Source of the DNA: a virus
Virus record (IMG/VR): IMGVR_UViG_3300030419_000500
Span: 1 to 21,839 of that record
Reading direction: 5' to 3' (one strand)
DNA length: 21,839 nt
Part shown: in pieces, positions 1 through 9,100 of the stretch
How positions within the stretch are numbered: the first letter of the stretch is position 1
Layout: each line of letters opens with the position of its first letter
Program-made: the position numbers and the translations under genes
Notes under the pieces: model-generated
Told to the model about the DNA's origin: nothing
Databases searched by the model: none
What the model saw: the letters and a program-made list of their open reading frames with translations, nothing else

Positions 1-2
1 TA

Positions 3-2885
3 GATATATATGACCCAGCTGATAATACCACTTATACTACAACACGTGCTACAGCTATAACAGTAGCTTCTTCAACAAGCTATAGTGGTACCAGTAATGG
101 TGACTGCTTAGGTATGGGTAGAGAGACAGTAACTATAGGTACAGGTACAGATAAGTTTGGCACATCACCTCCTAACATGAGTGCTGATGGTAAGAAAAGA
201 CTTAGATATGAAGTAGATACTAGGTGTCAACCTCAACCTACAGGTACAGTAGATGATAGTTATACATACCATGATTCATATCAACCATTTGTTAAGTTAC
301 AGTTTGGTGGTGAAGGGTATGAAGTTGATGATACTCATCAATATACATCAGCTAAAGGTGTAACTACAACTATGACCATTAAAGAAGTTGTTAATGTTAC
401 ATCACGTTGTAACATAGCTGGAGTACGTCCTGAAGCTACATCTTCTAGTGCAGAGGAACATGTATCAGCAAGTGGTATATTAGGTCAGATTAAAGCAACT
501 TTAGATGCTATATCTGGTACAGGTATTACATGTACTATTGTAGGTAATGGGATACATTTATATAGAGCAACACCATTTGGAGTAACTACACCTGAGCAAC
601 AGTTAATGGGTGTTACTACAACTGAAGCTAATAATATAGCAGAGTTACCACGTACATGTCGTCACGGATATACTGTTCGTATAGTTAATAGTGGTGAGGA
701 TATGGATGATTATTATCTTCGCTTCCAAGCGGAAGGTATATCAGCTGATATCGTACAGACTGCTACATATGCAAGATCTGGAAATACTGTAACTGTAACA
801 TCAGAGAACCACGGACTTGCTAATGGCAGTCAAGTTATTTTAGATTTTACTAGTGGTGCAGCAACAGATGGTTTCTACACTATTCAAAGTGTAGCTGATG
901 CTAATACCTTTACTATTACAGATTCTGCATCAGGTACAATAAGTGCAGGTGAAACTGTTACAATACATCCAGCTCGATTCGGAGAAGGCGTGTGGGAAGA
1001 GGTAGCAGCTCCTGGTATAACAACTACTTTAGATGATACTACAATGCCTCTGAGTCTAACCAGAGTGCTTCCTAGTACACAACATACAATAGCTACATCT
1101 GCTGTTAATACTAGTAATGAACAGATCACTATATCCAACCATGGAATGTCTACAGGACAAACCTTATTATATGATAATGGAGGTGGTACTGCTTTAGCAG
1201 GATTGGTAGATGATACTGCTTATTATGTTATTAAAGTAGATAATAATACAATTAAATTAGCAACTAATTCATCTAACGCAACAGCTGGTACTGCTATTAA
1301 TTTGACAGGTACTGGTAATAATGCCCAGACTCTTACGTTAGGTTACTTCTCTATTAATGGTGCAGCCAATACACATCATTCTAATGGTGCTTTCAGGTTT
1401 GATTATCCAGACTGGGGTAAGCGTGATGTAGGTGATGACATAACAAACTCTGCTCCGTCCTTTGTTGGATATCCTATACAAGGTATGCAGTTCTTTAGAA
1501 ATAGAATTGCATTACTAAGTGAGGAGAATGTTATCTTATCTAGAGTTAATGACTTCTATAATTTCTGGGTAAAAACTGCTATGGCAATTTCCAATGCAGA
1601 CCCTATTGATTTACAGTCAAGCTCTACATTCCCTACTAAATTACATGGTGCAGTAGAAGCTGCAGGTGGTTTAGTTCTATTCAGTGCTAGTGAACAATTC
1701 TTATTAAGTTCTGGTGCTGAAGCTTTACTTACACCTGAAACTGCTAAGGTTACTTACTTATCTTCTTATGCTTATAATCCTGATACTGTTCCCATATCTT
1801 TAGGTACTAGTATAGGTTTCTTAAATAGTACTGCTAGACAGGCTAGATTCTATGAGATGCAAGGTGCGTCTACTAGAGAAGCTCCTGATGTACAAGAGCT
1901 TTCAAAAATCATCGCAAAAATTTTCCCAGAAAATATAACTAATGTAACTGGATCTACCGAAAACCAAATCCTTTTATTCTCCACAGATAGCACCTTACAT
2001 ACAGCAACTAATGAAGTATGGGGTTATAAGTGGTATATGTCTGGAGATGAACGTAAGCAGTCTGCATGGTTCAGATGGACACTACCTAATAATATTGTAT
2101 TTCAATCTATGATGGATGATAAATATTATGTCATATTAAATAATGGGTCTGATTATACCCTTGAAAAATTTGACATAAAATTGTCTTCAGATACAACAAT
2201 GATAGGTACAGCACCTGATGAAAATAGGGTACATTTAGATACTAAGAAAACTTTTGCATCTAGTGCTTTAACTTATAATACTGCAGCTGATACTACAACC
2301 TTCACATTAGGCGCTGGTTATTATAGCTCACGTACACTTACAGCATACTGTACTACAGACAGCGATTCAGCTGGTAAGAGTTATGATATAAAAGCTGCTG
2401 ATATATCTGGATCTAATCCTAATAAAGTTATAACACTTCCTGGTAATTGGAAGACTTCTACTGAAGCTGGTGCATCTACTAGTTCTGTAAATACAGATGT
2501 TGTTATTGGATATGAATATGAATTTGAAGTAGAGCTTCCTAAGGTATATTTAGCTAGATCAGAAGCTGATAAAATGGGTACAGAGACTAGAGGTTCATTA
2601 GTATTACATAGAATGAACTTTGAATTCGGAGATGTAGGTGTTATAGATGTTACATTAAAACGTAAAGGTAGAGATGATTATACCTATACAGTTGAATCAT
2701 TAGAATGGGATAATATAGCAGCAAGTACTGCAGCAATAGCTGATGGTTATATGCATACTATTCCAGTATATGATAGAAATACTAATTTAAGCGTATTTAT
2801 TAAATCAAATCACCCGTCTCCAGCTACAGTTCACTCGATGAATTGGGAAGGAGACTATTCACCTAGATATTATCAACGTGTCTAA
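3..2885 (+). CDS. gp12: Tail tubular protein B (T7 gp12-like nozzle protein), 5' partial
   Basis: This is the tail nozzle protein, which in T7 forms the hexameric distal tail tube. The frame is open to the left edge with no stop, so the ATG at 114 is internal and the true start lies upstream. At least 960 codons are present, longer than T7 gp12 (about 794 aa). Family hallmarks are a central stretch with GDDITNSAPSFVG, FFRNRIALLSEENVILSR and DPIDLQSSS (about 1390-1620), then the QFLL and LTPETAK strings. The C-terminus has GSLVLHRMNFEFGDVGV, PVYDRNTN, HPSPATVHSMNWEGDY and a final RYYQRV. Two beta-rich, Thr/Ser/Gly-rich modules appear inserted at about 765-966 and 1088-1341. The 3' end overlaps the next gene by 8 bases. 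Identification is by remembered family pattern. Confidence 0.93.
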   Translation, partial: DIYDPADNTTYTTTRATAITVASSTSYSGTSNGDCLGMGRETVTIGTGTDKFGTSPPNMSADGKKRLRYEVDTRCQPQPTGTVDDSYTYHDSYQPFVKLQFGGEGYEVDDTHQYTSAKGVTTTMTIKEVVNVTSRCNIAGVRPEATSSSAEEHVSASGILGQIKATLDAISGTGITCTIVGNGIHLYRATPFGVTTPEQQLMGVTTTEANNIAELPRTCRHGYTVRIVNSGEDMDDYYLRFQAEGISADIVQTATYARSGNTVTVTSENHGLANGSQVILDFTSGAATDGFYTIQSVADANTFTITDSASGTISAGETVTIHPARFGEGVWEEVAAPGITTTLDDTTMPLSLTRVLPSTQHTIATSAVNTSNEQITISNHGMSTGQTLLYDNGGGTALAGLVDDTAYYVIKVDNNTIKLATNSSNATAGTAINLTGTGNNAQTLTLGYFSINGAANTHHSNGAFRFDYPDWGKRDVGDDITNSAPSFVGYPIQGMQFFRNRIALLSEENVILSRVNDFYNFWVKTAMAISNADPIDLQSSSTFPTKLHGAVEAAGGLVLFSASEQFLLSSGAEALLTPETAKVTYLSSYAYNPDTVPISLGTSIGFLNSTARQARFYEMQGASTREAPDVQELSKIIAKIFPENITNVTGSTENQILLFSTDSTLHTATNEVWGYKWYMSGDERKQSAWFRWTLPNNIVFQSMMDDKYYVILNNGSDYTLEKFDIKLSSDTTMIGTAPDENRVHLDTKKTFASSALTYNTAADTTTFTLGAGYYSSRTLTAYCTTDSDSAGKSYDIKAADISGSNPNKVITLPGNWKTSTEAGASTSSVNTDVVIGYEYEFEVELPKVYLARSEADKMGTETRGSLVLHRMNFEFGDVGVIDVTLKRKGRDDYTYTVESLEWDNIAASTAAIADGYMHTIPVYDRNTNLSVFIKSNHPSPATVHSMNWEGDYSPRYYQRV
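765..966 (+). other. Inserted beta-rich module 1 within gp12-like gene
   Basis: This stretch encodes a module running from about YARSGNTVTVTSENHGLANG to SGTISAGETVTI. It interrupts the gp12 core between YYLRFQAEG and the GEGVWEEVAAPG strand. Similar 'NTVTVTSxxHGL...DFTSGxATDGxY...DANTFTITDSASG' modules are familiar in marine phage structural proteins. T7 gp12 has no counterpart that I recall. Boundaries are approximate. Confidence 0.6.
1088..1341 (+). other. Inserted beta-rich module 2 within gp12-like gene
   Basis: This stretch encodes a second module, roughly QITISNHGMSTGQTLLYDNG through YYVIKVDNNTIKLATNSSNA to TGTGNNAQTL. It splits the core between TMPLSLTRV and FRFDYPDWGKRDVGDD. The HG-STGQ...GGGTAL-GL...YYVIKVD-NTIKLA pattern recurs in marine phage and adhesin-like proteins. 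It is probably a surface-exposed Ig-like decoration. Boundaries are approximate. Confidence 0.6.
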
Positions 2886-3327
2886 GTACATTCACCCAAT
2901 TACAATGGAAGCTGCTGTTGAAGTAGCTTCTAATCTTCGTAAAGATGACTATAGAGAAGTGTTTGAAGGTCACGGTCATTATCCACTTCTCTATCTTCCT
3001 CTTGCTGCTTTTAATGGAGACTCAGTTTGGTTTGAAGTGCCTAACGGCAGGACTGCTGGTATGGCAGGAGTACAAAAAGGTGGTAAAATATGGATGTTAT
3101 GCACCGATGCTATCCATGACTACCCTCTTACCTTCGCCCGAGAAGCCAAACGATTTATAGAAAGCAGAGAAGAGAAACTCCTTTGGAACATTGTAGATAA
3201 ACGGAATACCGCTCATCTTAAACTTCTAAAGTTTCTAGGATTTAAGTTCTTACGGGAACTGGAACATGGTCCTAACAAATTAACCTTTATAGAATTTTGC
3301 CGTGTGCGAACCAATTTCAATAGCTAG
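2878..3327 (+). CDS. gp13: gp13-like protein (internal virion protein A family, GNAT-like fold)
   Basis: This 149-residue protein is close to T7 gp13 (about 138 aa) in size and lies at the equivalent position between genes 12 and 14. The C-terminal half has a GNAT-like acetyltransferase signature, RNTAHLKLLKFLGFKFL, followed by TFIEFCRV. The same pattern occurs in the phage gp13 family, whose members help virion assembly and need not be active enzymes. The frame starts with GTG at 2878, overlapping the previous stop by 8 bases. A GGAAGGAG purine run lies 24 bases upstream (2846-2853), far for an ordinary ribosome site. An ATG nine codons in (2905) is the alternative start. It overlaps the next gene by 26 bases, which suggests translational coupling. 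Confidence 0.8.
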   Translation: MSKYIHPITMEAAVEVASNLRKDDYREVFEGHGHYPLLYLPLAAFNGDSVWFEVPNGRTAGMAGVQKGGKIWMLCTDAIHDYPLTFAREAKRFIESREEKLLWNIVDKRNTAHLKLLKFLGFKFLRELEHGPNKLTFIEFCRVRTNFNS

Positions 3328-3970
3328 TGCAGCAATCAGTGGAATGGGACAAATAGCGTCTCATCAAGCTCAAAGTCAAGCAGTAGCGGGAAGAAATAGA
3401 GCAAGGCTCCGTAACTTCCACGAACAAAATGAAATGTACAAACGTGATGTCATGTTCGACAGAGCGCAGTACAAAAATGATATGGCTTTAGCGGATATTG
3501 ATCAAGATAAAGTTTATCAAGCTATGATTGATCAATGGACGCAAACCGATCAACAATTAGATAGAATATTTGCTGAAGGAGATCAGAAAATAGAGAAAGC
3601 TGTAATTGAAATGTATAAAAATGACTATGCTGGTACTCAGACAGGTAAAACTGCAGCTAGATTAGCAGGTCAAAGTGCTAGAGAACTTGGACAATATAAG
3701 TCTGGAGTACTACATAAGATGATGATGGCTCAGAAAGAAGGAGAAACTTCTAAAGAAATGACTTGGAATAAAGCTCAACAGGATTCTCGTAGTATATATG
3801 AGAAAGTACGCTTTGCTCCTATACATGGTCCTACACCTGTAGCTCCAGAATTAGAAGCTAAACCTTCTTCTGCTGGATTACTACTTGGATTAGCAGGTAC
3901 TGCTATAGGCGGATTTGAAGATTTTAGAGATTTCAAAGCTTCAGGTATAGGAAGTGGAGACGGTGGTTAA
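3302..3970 (+). CDS. gp14: Internal virion protein B (T7 gp14-like)
   Basis: This 222-residue ejection protein compares with about 196 aa for T7 gp14, which on infection enters the outer membrane as part of the DNA-translocation channel. It begins MCEPISIASAAISGMGQIAS, the Cys/Ala/Gly hydrophobic N-terminus usual for this family. A long, charged, Gln-rich helical region follows, with QAVAGRNRARLRNFHEQNEM and DQDKVYQAMIDQWTQTDQQL. Near the C-terminus is an Ala/Gly/Leu hydrophobic patch, SAGLLLGLAGTAIGG. The start is GTG at 3302, inside the end of the gp13-like gene. It is followed 2 bases later by the gp15-like gene. The assignment rests on position, the N-terminus and length. Confidence 0.88.
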   Translation: MCEPISIASAAISGMGQIASHQAQSQAVAGRNRARLRNFHEQNEMYKRDVMFDRAQYKNDMALADIDQDKVYQAMIDQWTQTDQQLDRIFAEGDQKIEKAVIEMYKNDYAGTQTGKTAARLAGQSARELGQYKSGVLHKMMMAQKEGETSKEMTWNKAQQDSRSIYEKVRFAPIHGPTPVAPELEAKPSSAGLLLGLAGTAIGGFEDFRDFKASGIGSGDGG

Positions 3971-3972
3971 TT

Positions 3973-6198
3973 ATGACATCATCATTTGATCGTAACATTG
4001 AGCGGATGAGATCTGCTGAACGCAGAAATCTTCAACAATCTACCAGTCAAAGAACAGCTATGGCTGATCTAAGAGGTCGGAAACAGATTGAAAATGCTCG
4101 AGATATAGCTGAAAAGCTGTCAGGATTCTCTGATTCCTTAAAAGATTGGAAAGAAAGAGATATAAAACAAAAGCAATATGAAGGTAAACTTGCTGCAAGA
4201 GAAGCACGTGTAGAAAATGCACAGAAACTTTTTGAATTAAGTGAAGAGTTAAAAACTGTTAAGGAACAAGATACTAGATACCAAGAAATTAAAGCAGAAA
4301 TGCTTAGATTACAAGGTCCAAGTGCTTATCCAGATGCAGATCGTATTGCTAAACTCTCTCCTTGGCAACAAGTAGGGTATGCTCAAGAGAAATTAAGATT
4401 ATATAATGAGAGTTATGATGCTAAATTACAACATGCTATGGCTAATAGTACAAAAGCTATTACTATTGCAGGTGTAACTTTCACTCCAAAAGAATTGCAT
4501 GATAATAATATAACAGATCCTGTTCTTAAGGATGCTGCTATACAAGTAATCGGTAATGATATAAGAGAAGCTGCTGAACTTGATAGATTCTCTCCTGAAA
4601 TGCTTAAGTTAGCAGGTACTTCTGATGCTATGACTAAAGCTAAGGATGCTCAGTTAGCTACATATAGACAAAGATATAATGTAGAATCATCTGCTAATAC
4701 TAGAGGTAAAGCTTTATTAGAATGGAATAATAGTGCTAAGACTGGTGATGATATTTATCGTTATCTTCTTGTAAATGGTGCTACTGTAGATGGAAGTGGA
4801 AATGTATTAGGTAATGCTGGAGCATGGAAACAATTTGAATCACAAATAGTTTCAGAAGGTGTAGCAAGCGATAATCCAGATTATGCAGAAGATCTATTAA
4901 ACCAAGCTATGCCTGATTCTTTAGCTGCTAAATTAGGAGCTAAGAAAGGTACTACATTTGCACAACAATGGCCAACTAAAGCTAATACTTTAAGAGGGAA
5001 GATTAAAGATGGTATCAAAAAGAAAGTAGATGCTGAAAATGATTTTCTTAAAGCAGCTGGTACAGATCTAGAAAATAAATTTATTGCAAGAGCACGTACT
5101 GGAGATTTAACTGAAAAGGATGTATCTGCAGTTGAAAGAGATTTTAATGAATTAGGATTAACAGTACCTGATGTTGTTAAAAATTATAAAACTCTTAGTG
5201 ATAGAAATCAGAGAGAAGATGAAAAAGAAATTAAAGATCTTATAGCTTCACAAAGAGGTTATATATCTAATGCCCAATTAGATAGATTCCATCCTAAAGC
5301 AGCTGCAAAATATAGAGATAAAGCTACTAAATTAGAGAAAGCTGCACTAAAAGAATTTGGTGCAAATGATAAAATAGAAGGTGCTCTTAATACAGTCTTC
5401 ACAGGCATGGGTATAAAAACCAATGAAAAGAGTTTAGCTTGGATAGAAGCTAATGAGAATGCCAAACAAGATTATGCAGAAAAATATAATAGATATATTG
5501 CGATGAATTATAGACCAAAATATGCTCATTATTTAGCTTTATATGGTAAACCTGGGGAAGTTAAAGATCCTGAAACTAATGAACCACTATCAGATGAAAT
5601 AGGTGTTATTACTGAAATTCGTAATTCTGGAGCAGAGAATAAGTATACTGTAACAGGTATGAATATAGAAAAAGAATTAAAACCAGAACAATATAAAGTT
5701 AGACAAATCCATTTAGCTAAAGAAGAGATACGTGATAACCGAGGTATACTTACTCAAGGTATTGTAGGTGGTGATTATGGGCATCGTCAGATTACTACTA
5801 TCAAAAATAATATAGATAAGTTTGGTCCTAAAGGACTTTATATGGATGAACGTGCTTATAGCTATTATGAAGGTATCTCTAGAGGTAGAGATGAAAGTGC
5901 TTATGGTATAATAGATGCTCAATTAAAAGCTTTAGGTCATCCTGGTTTAATACCTGACAATAGATCTACATTAAATACTGTTACAACTGGTAAAGATGAA
6001 AATGGTGCCAACATTGAAGATGATGATGGTGTCTATCTAACTTATGGAGGAAATGCAAGTCGAGCATTTAACTTCCCTTCCCCTCTATCTACTATATATG
6101 GAATGAATTATCTTAGAGATGGTGTATTTTATGGCGGAGGTTATTCGTCTATTTGGGACAATCCTGATAATATAATTGTACCATTGGAGGGAGTTTAA
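3973..6198 (+). CDS. gp15: Internal virion protein C (T7 gp15-like)
   Basis: At 741 residues this is almost the length of T7 gp15 (747 aa), a core protein ejected into the host that forms a tube across the periplasm. The sequence is largely charged and helical. An N-terminal 120-residue stretch rich in Lys, Glu and Arg, with coiled-coil character, spans roughly residues 10-115. The C-terminus (ASRAFNFPSPLSTIYGMNYL) resembles marine T7-like gp15 proteins. The ATG at 3973 follows the gp14 stop by 2 bases, with a purine-rich GGTGG about 6 bases upstream. Its stop overlaps the gp16-like start (TAATG, 6196-6200). Function is inferred from gene order and size; I see no catalytic motif. Confidence 0.88.
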   Translation: MTSSFDRNIERMRSAERRNLQQSTSQRTAMADLRGRKQIENARDIAEKLSGFSDSLKDWKERDIKQKQYEGKLAAREARVENAQKLFELSEELKTVKEQDTRYQEIKAEMLRLQGPSAYPDADRIAKLSPWQQVGYAQEKLRLYNESYDAKLQHAMANSTKAITIAGVTFTPKELHDNNITDPVLKDAAIQVIGNDIREAAELDRFSPEMLKLAGTSDAMTKAKDAQLATYRQRYNVESSANTRGKALLEWNNSAKTGDDIYRYLLVNGATVDGSGNVLGNAGAWKQFESQIVSEGVASDNPDYAEDLLNQAMPDSLAAKLGAKKGTTFAQQWPTKANTLRGKIKDGIKKKVDAENDFLKAAGTDLENKFIARARTGDLTEKDVSAVERDFNELGLTVPDVVKNYKTLSDRNQREDEKEIKDLIASQRGYISNAQLDRFHPKAAAKYRDKATKLEKAALKEFGANDKIEGALNTVFTGMGIKTNEKSLAWIEANENAKQDYAEKYNRYIAMNYRPKYAHYLALYGKPGEVKDPETNEPLSDEIGVITEIRNSGAENKYTVTGMNIEKELKPEQYKVRQIHLAKEEIRDNRGILTQGIVGGDYGHRQITTIKNNIDKFGPKGLYMDERAYSYYEGISRGRDESAYGIIDAQLKALGHPGLIPDNRSTLNTVTTGKDENGANIEDDDGVYLTYGGNASRAFNFPSPLSTIYGMNYLRDGVFYGGGYSSIWDNPDNIIVPLEGV

Positions 6199-9100
6199 TG
6201 GATACTTTAAATATACAAGGTGGTAATACAAATTCAAATGAAGACACTACTTTTGAATTAGAAGGTTATGAAGAACATATGGAGAATCTTGATAACCAGT
6301 ATAAGGATGATTCTCAATGGCAACCACCTGCTGAAACTGAAGCAGAAGTTGAGACTGCACAACCTGCAGTACAACAACCTACTGAACATCCTAGACATCA
6401 AGCTTTTCAAGAATTAGATATACCTTCAGATAGGCAACCACAAGCTGTAGATCAAACTACAACTGAAGGTCAACCACAAGATCAACAAGTACAACAGGTA
6501 GATCAGGAGCAAGAAAGTACAGGTAATAAACTATTTGATCGTGGTATAGCAAGACAGAATCGCAATTGGCGCTATGATGAGAATGGAGATATTCTTATAG
6601 AAACTCTTACAGATGGTGAAGAGCGAAGACTTATTGATCTACCTAACGGTGCAGAAAAAATTAAAGTAAATTCTTTAACTAAAACATTTATACATGAAAA
6701 AGAGAAAGAAGTTATAAGGTTATTAAGTAGTGCTAATTTAGAGAATAAGTTACTTGCTTTTGAAATGATCAGCCAAGATCAAGAGTTAGTAGATAGATAT
6801 GATCGTAATAAAGATGGTAAGATGACTTATGCTGACTTCTTTGATACTACTAACCTTAATTATGGTGATGGTATGAGTGAAGAAGAAGATGCAATTGCTA
6901 CAGCAGAATGGTTAGCAGGGTTACAAGCAAAAGATAGTGGTTCTCGTGCTAGAGCTATATGGCAAAAGTATGGTGCTGGACAAGATATGGTACTATATAC
7001 AGCTAAAGTTAGAGAAGGTTACTTTGATCCTACTGCAGAAGAAAACTGGAAATCATCTGGTGGAGGCGCTTGGTTTGATATTGGTGCTATATTAGCAGAA
7101 ACTGGTGGAAGCTTTAGAGATATAGCTGATGGTGCTGCAGAAGGAGATTGGAATGTTTGGAAGAATTGGCATAAAGATTCTAAATATGATGATGATCTTT
7201 TACAACATAAGAATCCTTTATCACTTGAATGGCAGGTTAATAATCCTATAGCTATAACTGAGAATAGTAGAGATATTTATGCTACTACATTCTGGAGTAC
7301 TGCTTTAGCCGGAACTGTTGGAACTGGAGCAGTCATAGCACCTTTAGCTAAAACAAGTGCTGTAGCTGCTAAAGTTATAGGAAGTGCTAAGACTGTAAAA
7401 GGTGCGATAGTTGCTGATACTATAGCACCTGGATTATTCCGTGACTTTACAGAAGACGGTATTGGAATGATGAGGCAGAAAGGTCCGATAGAATGGATGA
7501 ATACTAATCTAGGTTCAGAAGGTGAGGTTGTTGTACCATCTATAGCTAATGGTATGAATAACCCTTGGGCAAAGAAAATAGATAATACTATACTTGAAGG
7601 TGGTTTAGCTTGGGGATCTGCTAGAGTTATAGGATTTTTAGGTAGAAATATTTTTGGTAAAACAGGCTTTTTAAGACAAGGTTTACCTAATGGTGTACGA
7701 AGAGCGCAGACAAACTTAGATCAATTCAGAATGGGTGCCAGAGATTGGTCCACTAAAAAGTATTCTGAAATGATTAGTGAAGAAAGTTTATTCAGAAAAG
7801 GTCAGCAACAATTAAATGATATATATGAAGCTGGTGTAGAACAAGCACGTAAAACTGGTGATTCTTTTAAAAATGCTTTTTCTACTGATGGAGCAACACA
7901 AGCAGATCTATTTAATGGATATGGAGTTTATAAGAATGGAGGTTTTTTAGGTGGTCAAGGTTGGACTAAAGCTAGAAGTGGTGTACGACAAGTTTTAAAT
8001 GACTTAGATCAAATAAGGCATAGAATCGGACTTCGTGTAAAAGGTGGTACCGACTCTTTATTCTCTCAAGTTGAATTAGCTAGAGCTGCTAAAAGTGGTA
8101 TATCTCCAGGGCAATTAGATTTATTTGCTAAGGATTTTGTTGAGGATAATATTCTTAGTAGACAGTTAGATGAGCTTAACCCTTTAAAAGGTAAGTATAC
8201 TAGAAGATATAGTTCTGATAGTGCCCAACAATCTATTCAAGAACTTATGGGTAGAGATGCTGGAGCTATGAGTCAAGATGAATTTTGGGGTTCTAAATTC
8301 CTTGACAGAGAATTTAAGATAGGTGATTATAATAATTTAGATTCCTTTAATAAATGGGCAGTTAGAGAAATTGAAGTAGCAGATGCTGTTAATGAATCTC
8401 TATTATTACAATTAAGAGATGCAGCTAATTCAGCTAGTGAAATGGTTGGTAAAACTGACTTATTTGCAGTAGATGGACCAGTTTCAAGAATAGCTGATAA
8501 CTTAAAAGTTGGTTTATCTCAAGTTAAAAAAACTCAATACACATGGGATAAAGCACGTGAGCTACTCAAAAACTCGAAAACTGGTACTTTAACTCAAGCT
8601 CAATTAGATGAACTTACTGCTGATGTTGCTTTAAGATCTAGATCAATGGATACTGAAATTAAGCAAGGTATTAATCATATGGTTAATATGCTTAGAAAAG
8701 AAGGTAATGATGATCTGGCTGCAGCGGTATTAGATGTATTCAAAGTATCAAATGATGTTCATAACTGGAAAGATTTTGATGCTTGGATGAGGCAGAAGAT
8801 TAAAGGTGGTGAGTTTCAAGGTAAAGTTAAGACTGGTGCATTAATTAGAGAGCTACAAGGTGTTATGGTAAATAGCATCCTAAGTGGTCCTAAAACGCCT
8901 CTTAGAGCTATACTTGGTACTACTACTAATGCTTATCTCAACGCTATTAACGAAGCAGCTGGAGCTGTTTTACGGGCACCATTTACTAATGATGTAGTAA
9001 CTAGAAAAGCTTCTATAGCAAAACTCAAAGGTATGTTTGAATTGGTACCTGAAGCTTTTGATGTCTTTAAACAGAATTGGGATGCTAAGTTCAACGCTGA

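Noticed and set aside
114-116. ATG as the start of the gp12-like gene
   Set aside because: The same frame is open back to the window edge with coding-like sequence, so this is an internal methionine of a gene that begins outside.
884-1138. Minus-strand frames such as this one, and those near 5259, 5713, 8970, 9578, 13094, 14783, 16374, 17430, 18406, 18715 and 19820-20163
   Set aside because: They lie opposite strong + strand genes, have no ribosome sites or recognisable domains, and show biased low-complexity composition mirrored from the sense gene.
2945-3160. 71-codon + strand frame inside the gp13-like gene
   Set aside because: It is out of frame within a gene with a clear family match and has no domain or ribosome site.
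6198-6900. Lytic transglycosylase domain at the N-terminus of the gp16-like protein, as in T7
   Set aside because: No catalytic Glu-Ser or Gly-Leu-Met-Gln type motif is visible; the region is low complexity followed by the EF-hand-like loop.
8302-8333. Sigma70-like TTGACA and TATAAT inside the gp16-like gene
   Set aside because: The boxes are 20 bases apart, longer than the usual 16-18, and lie deep in a coding region of AT-rich DNA where TATAAT is common by chance.
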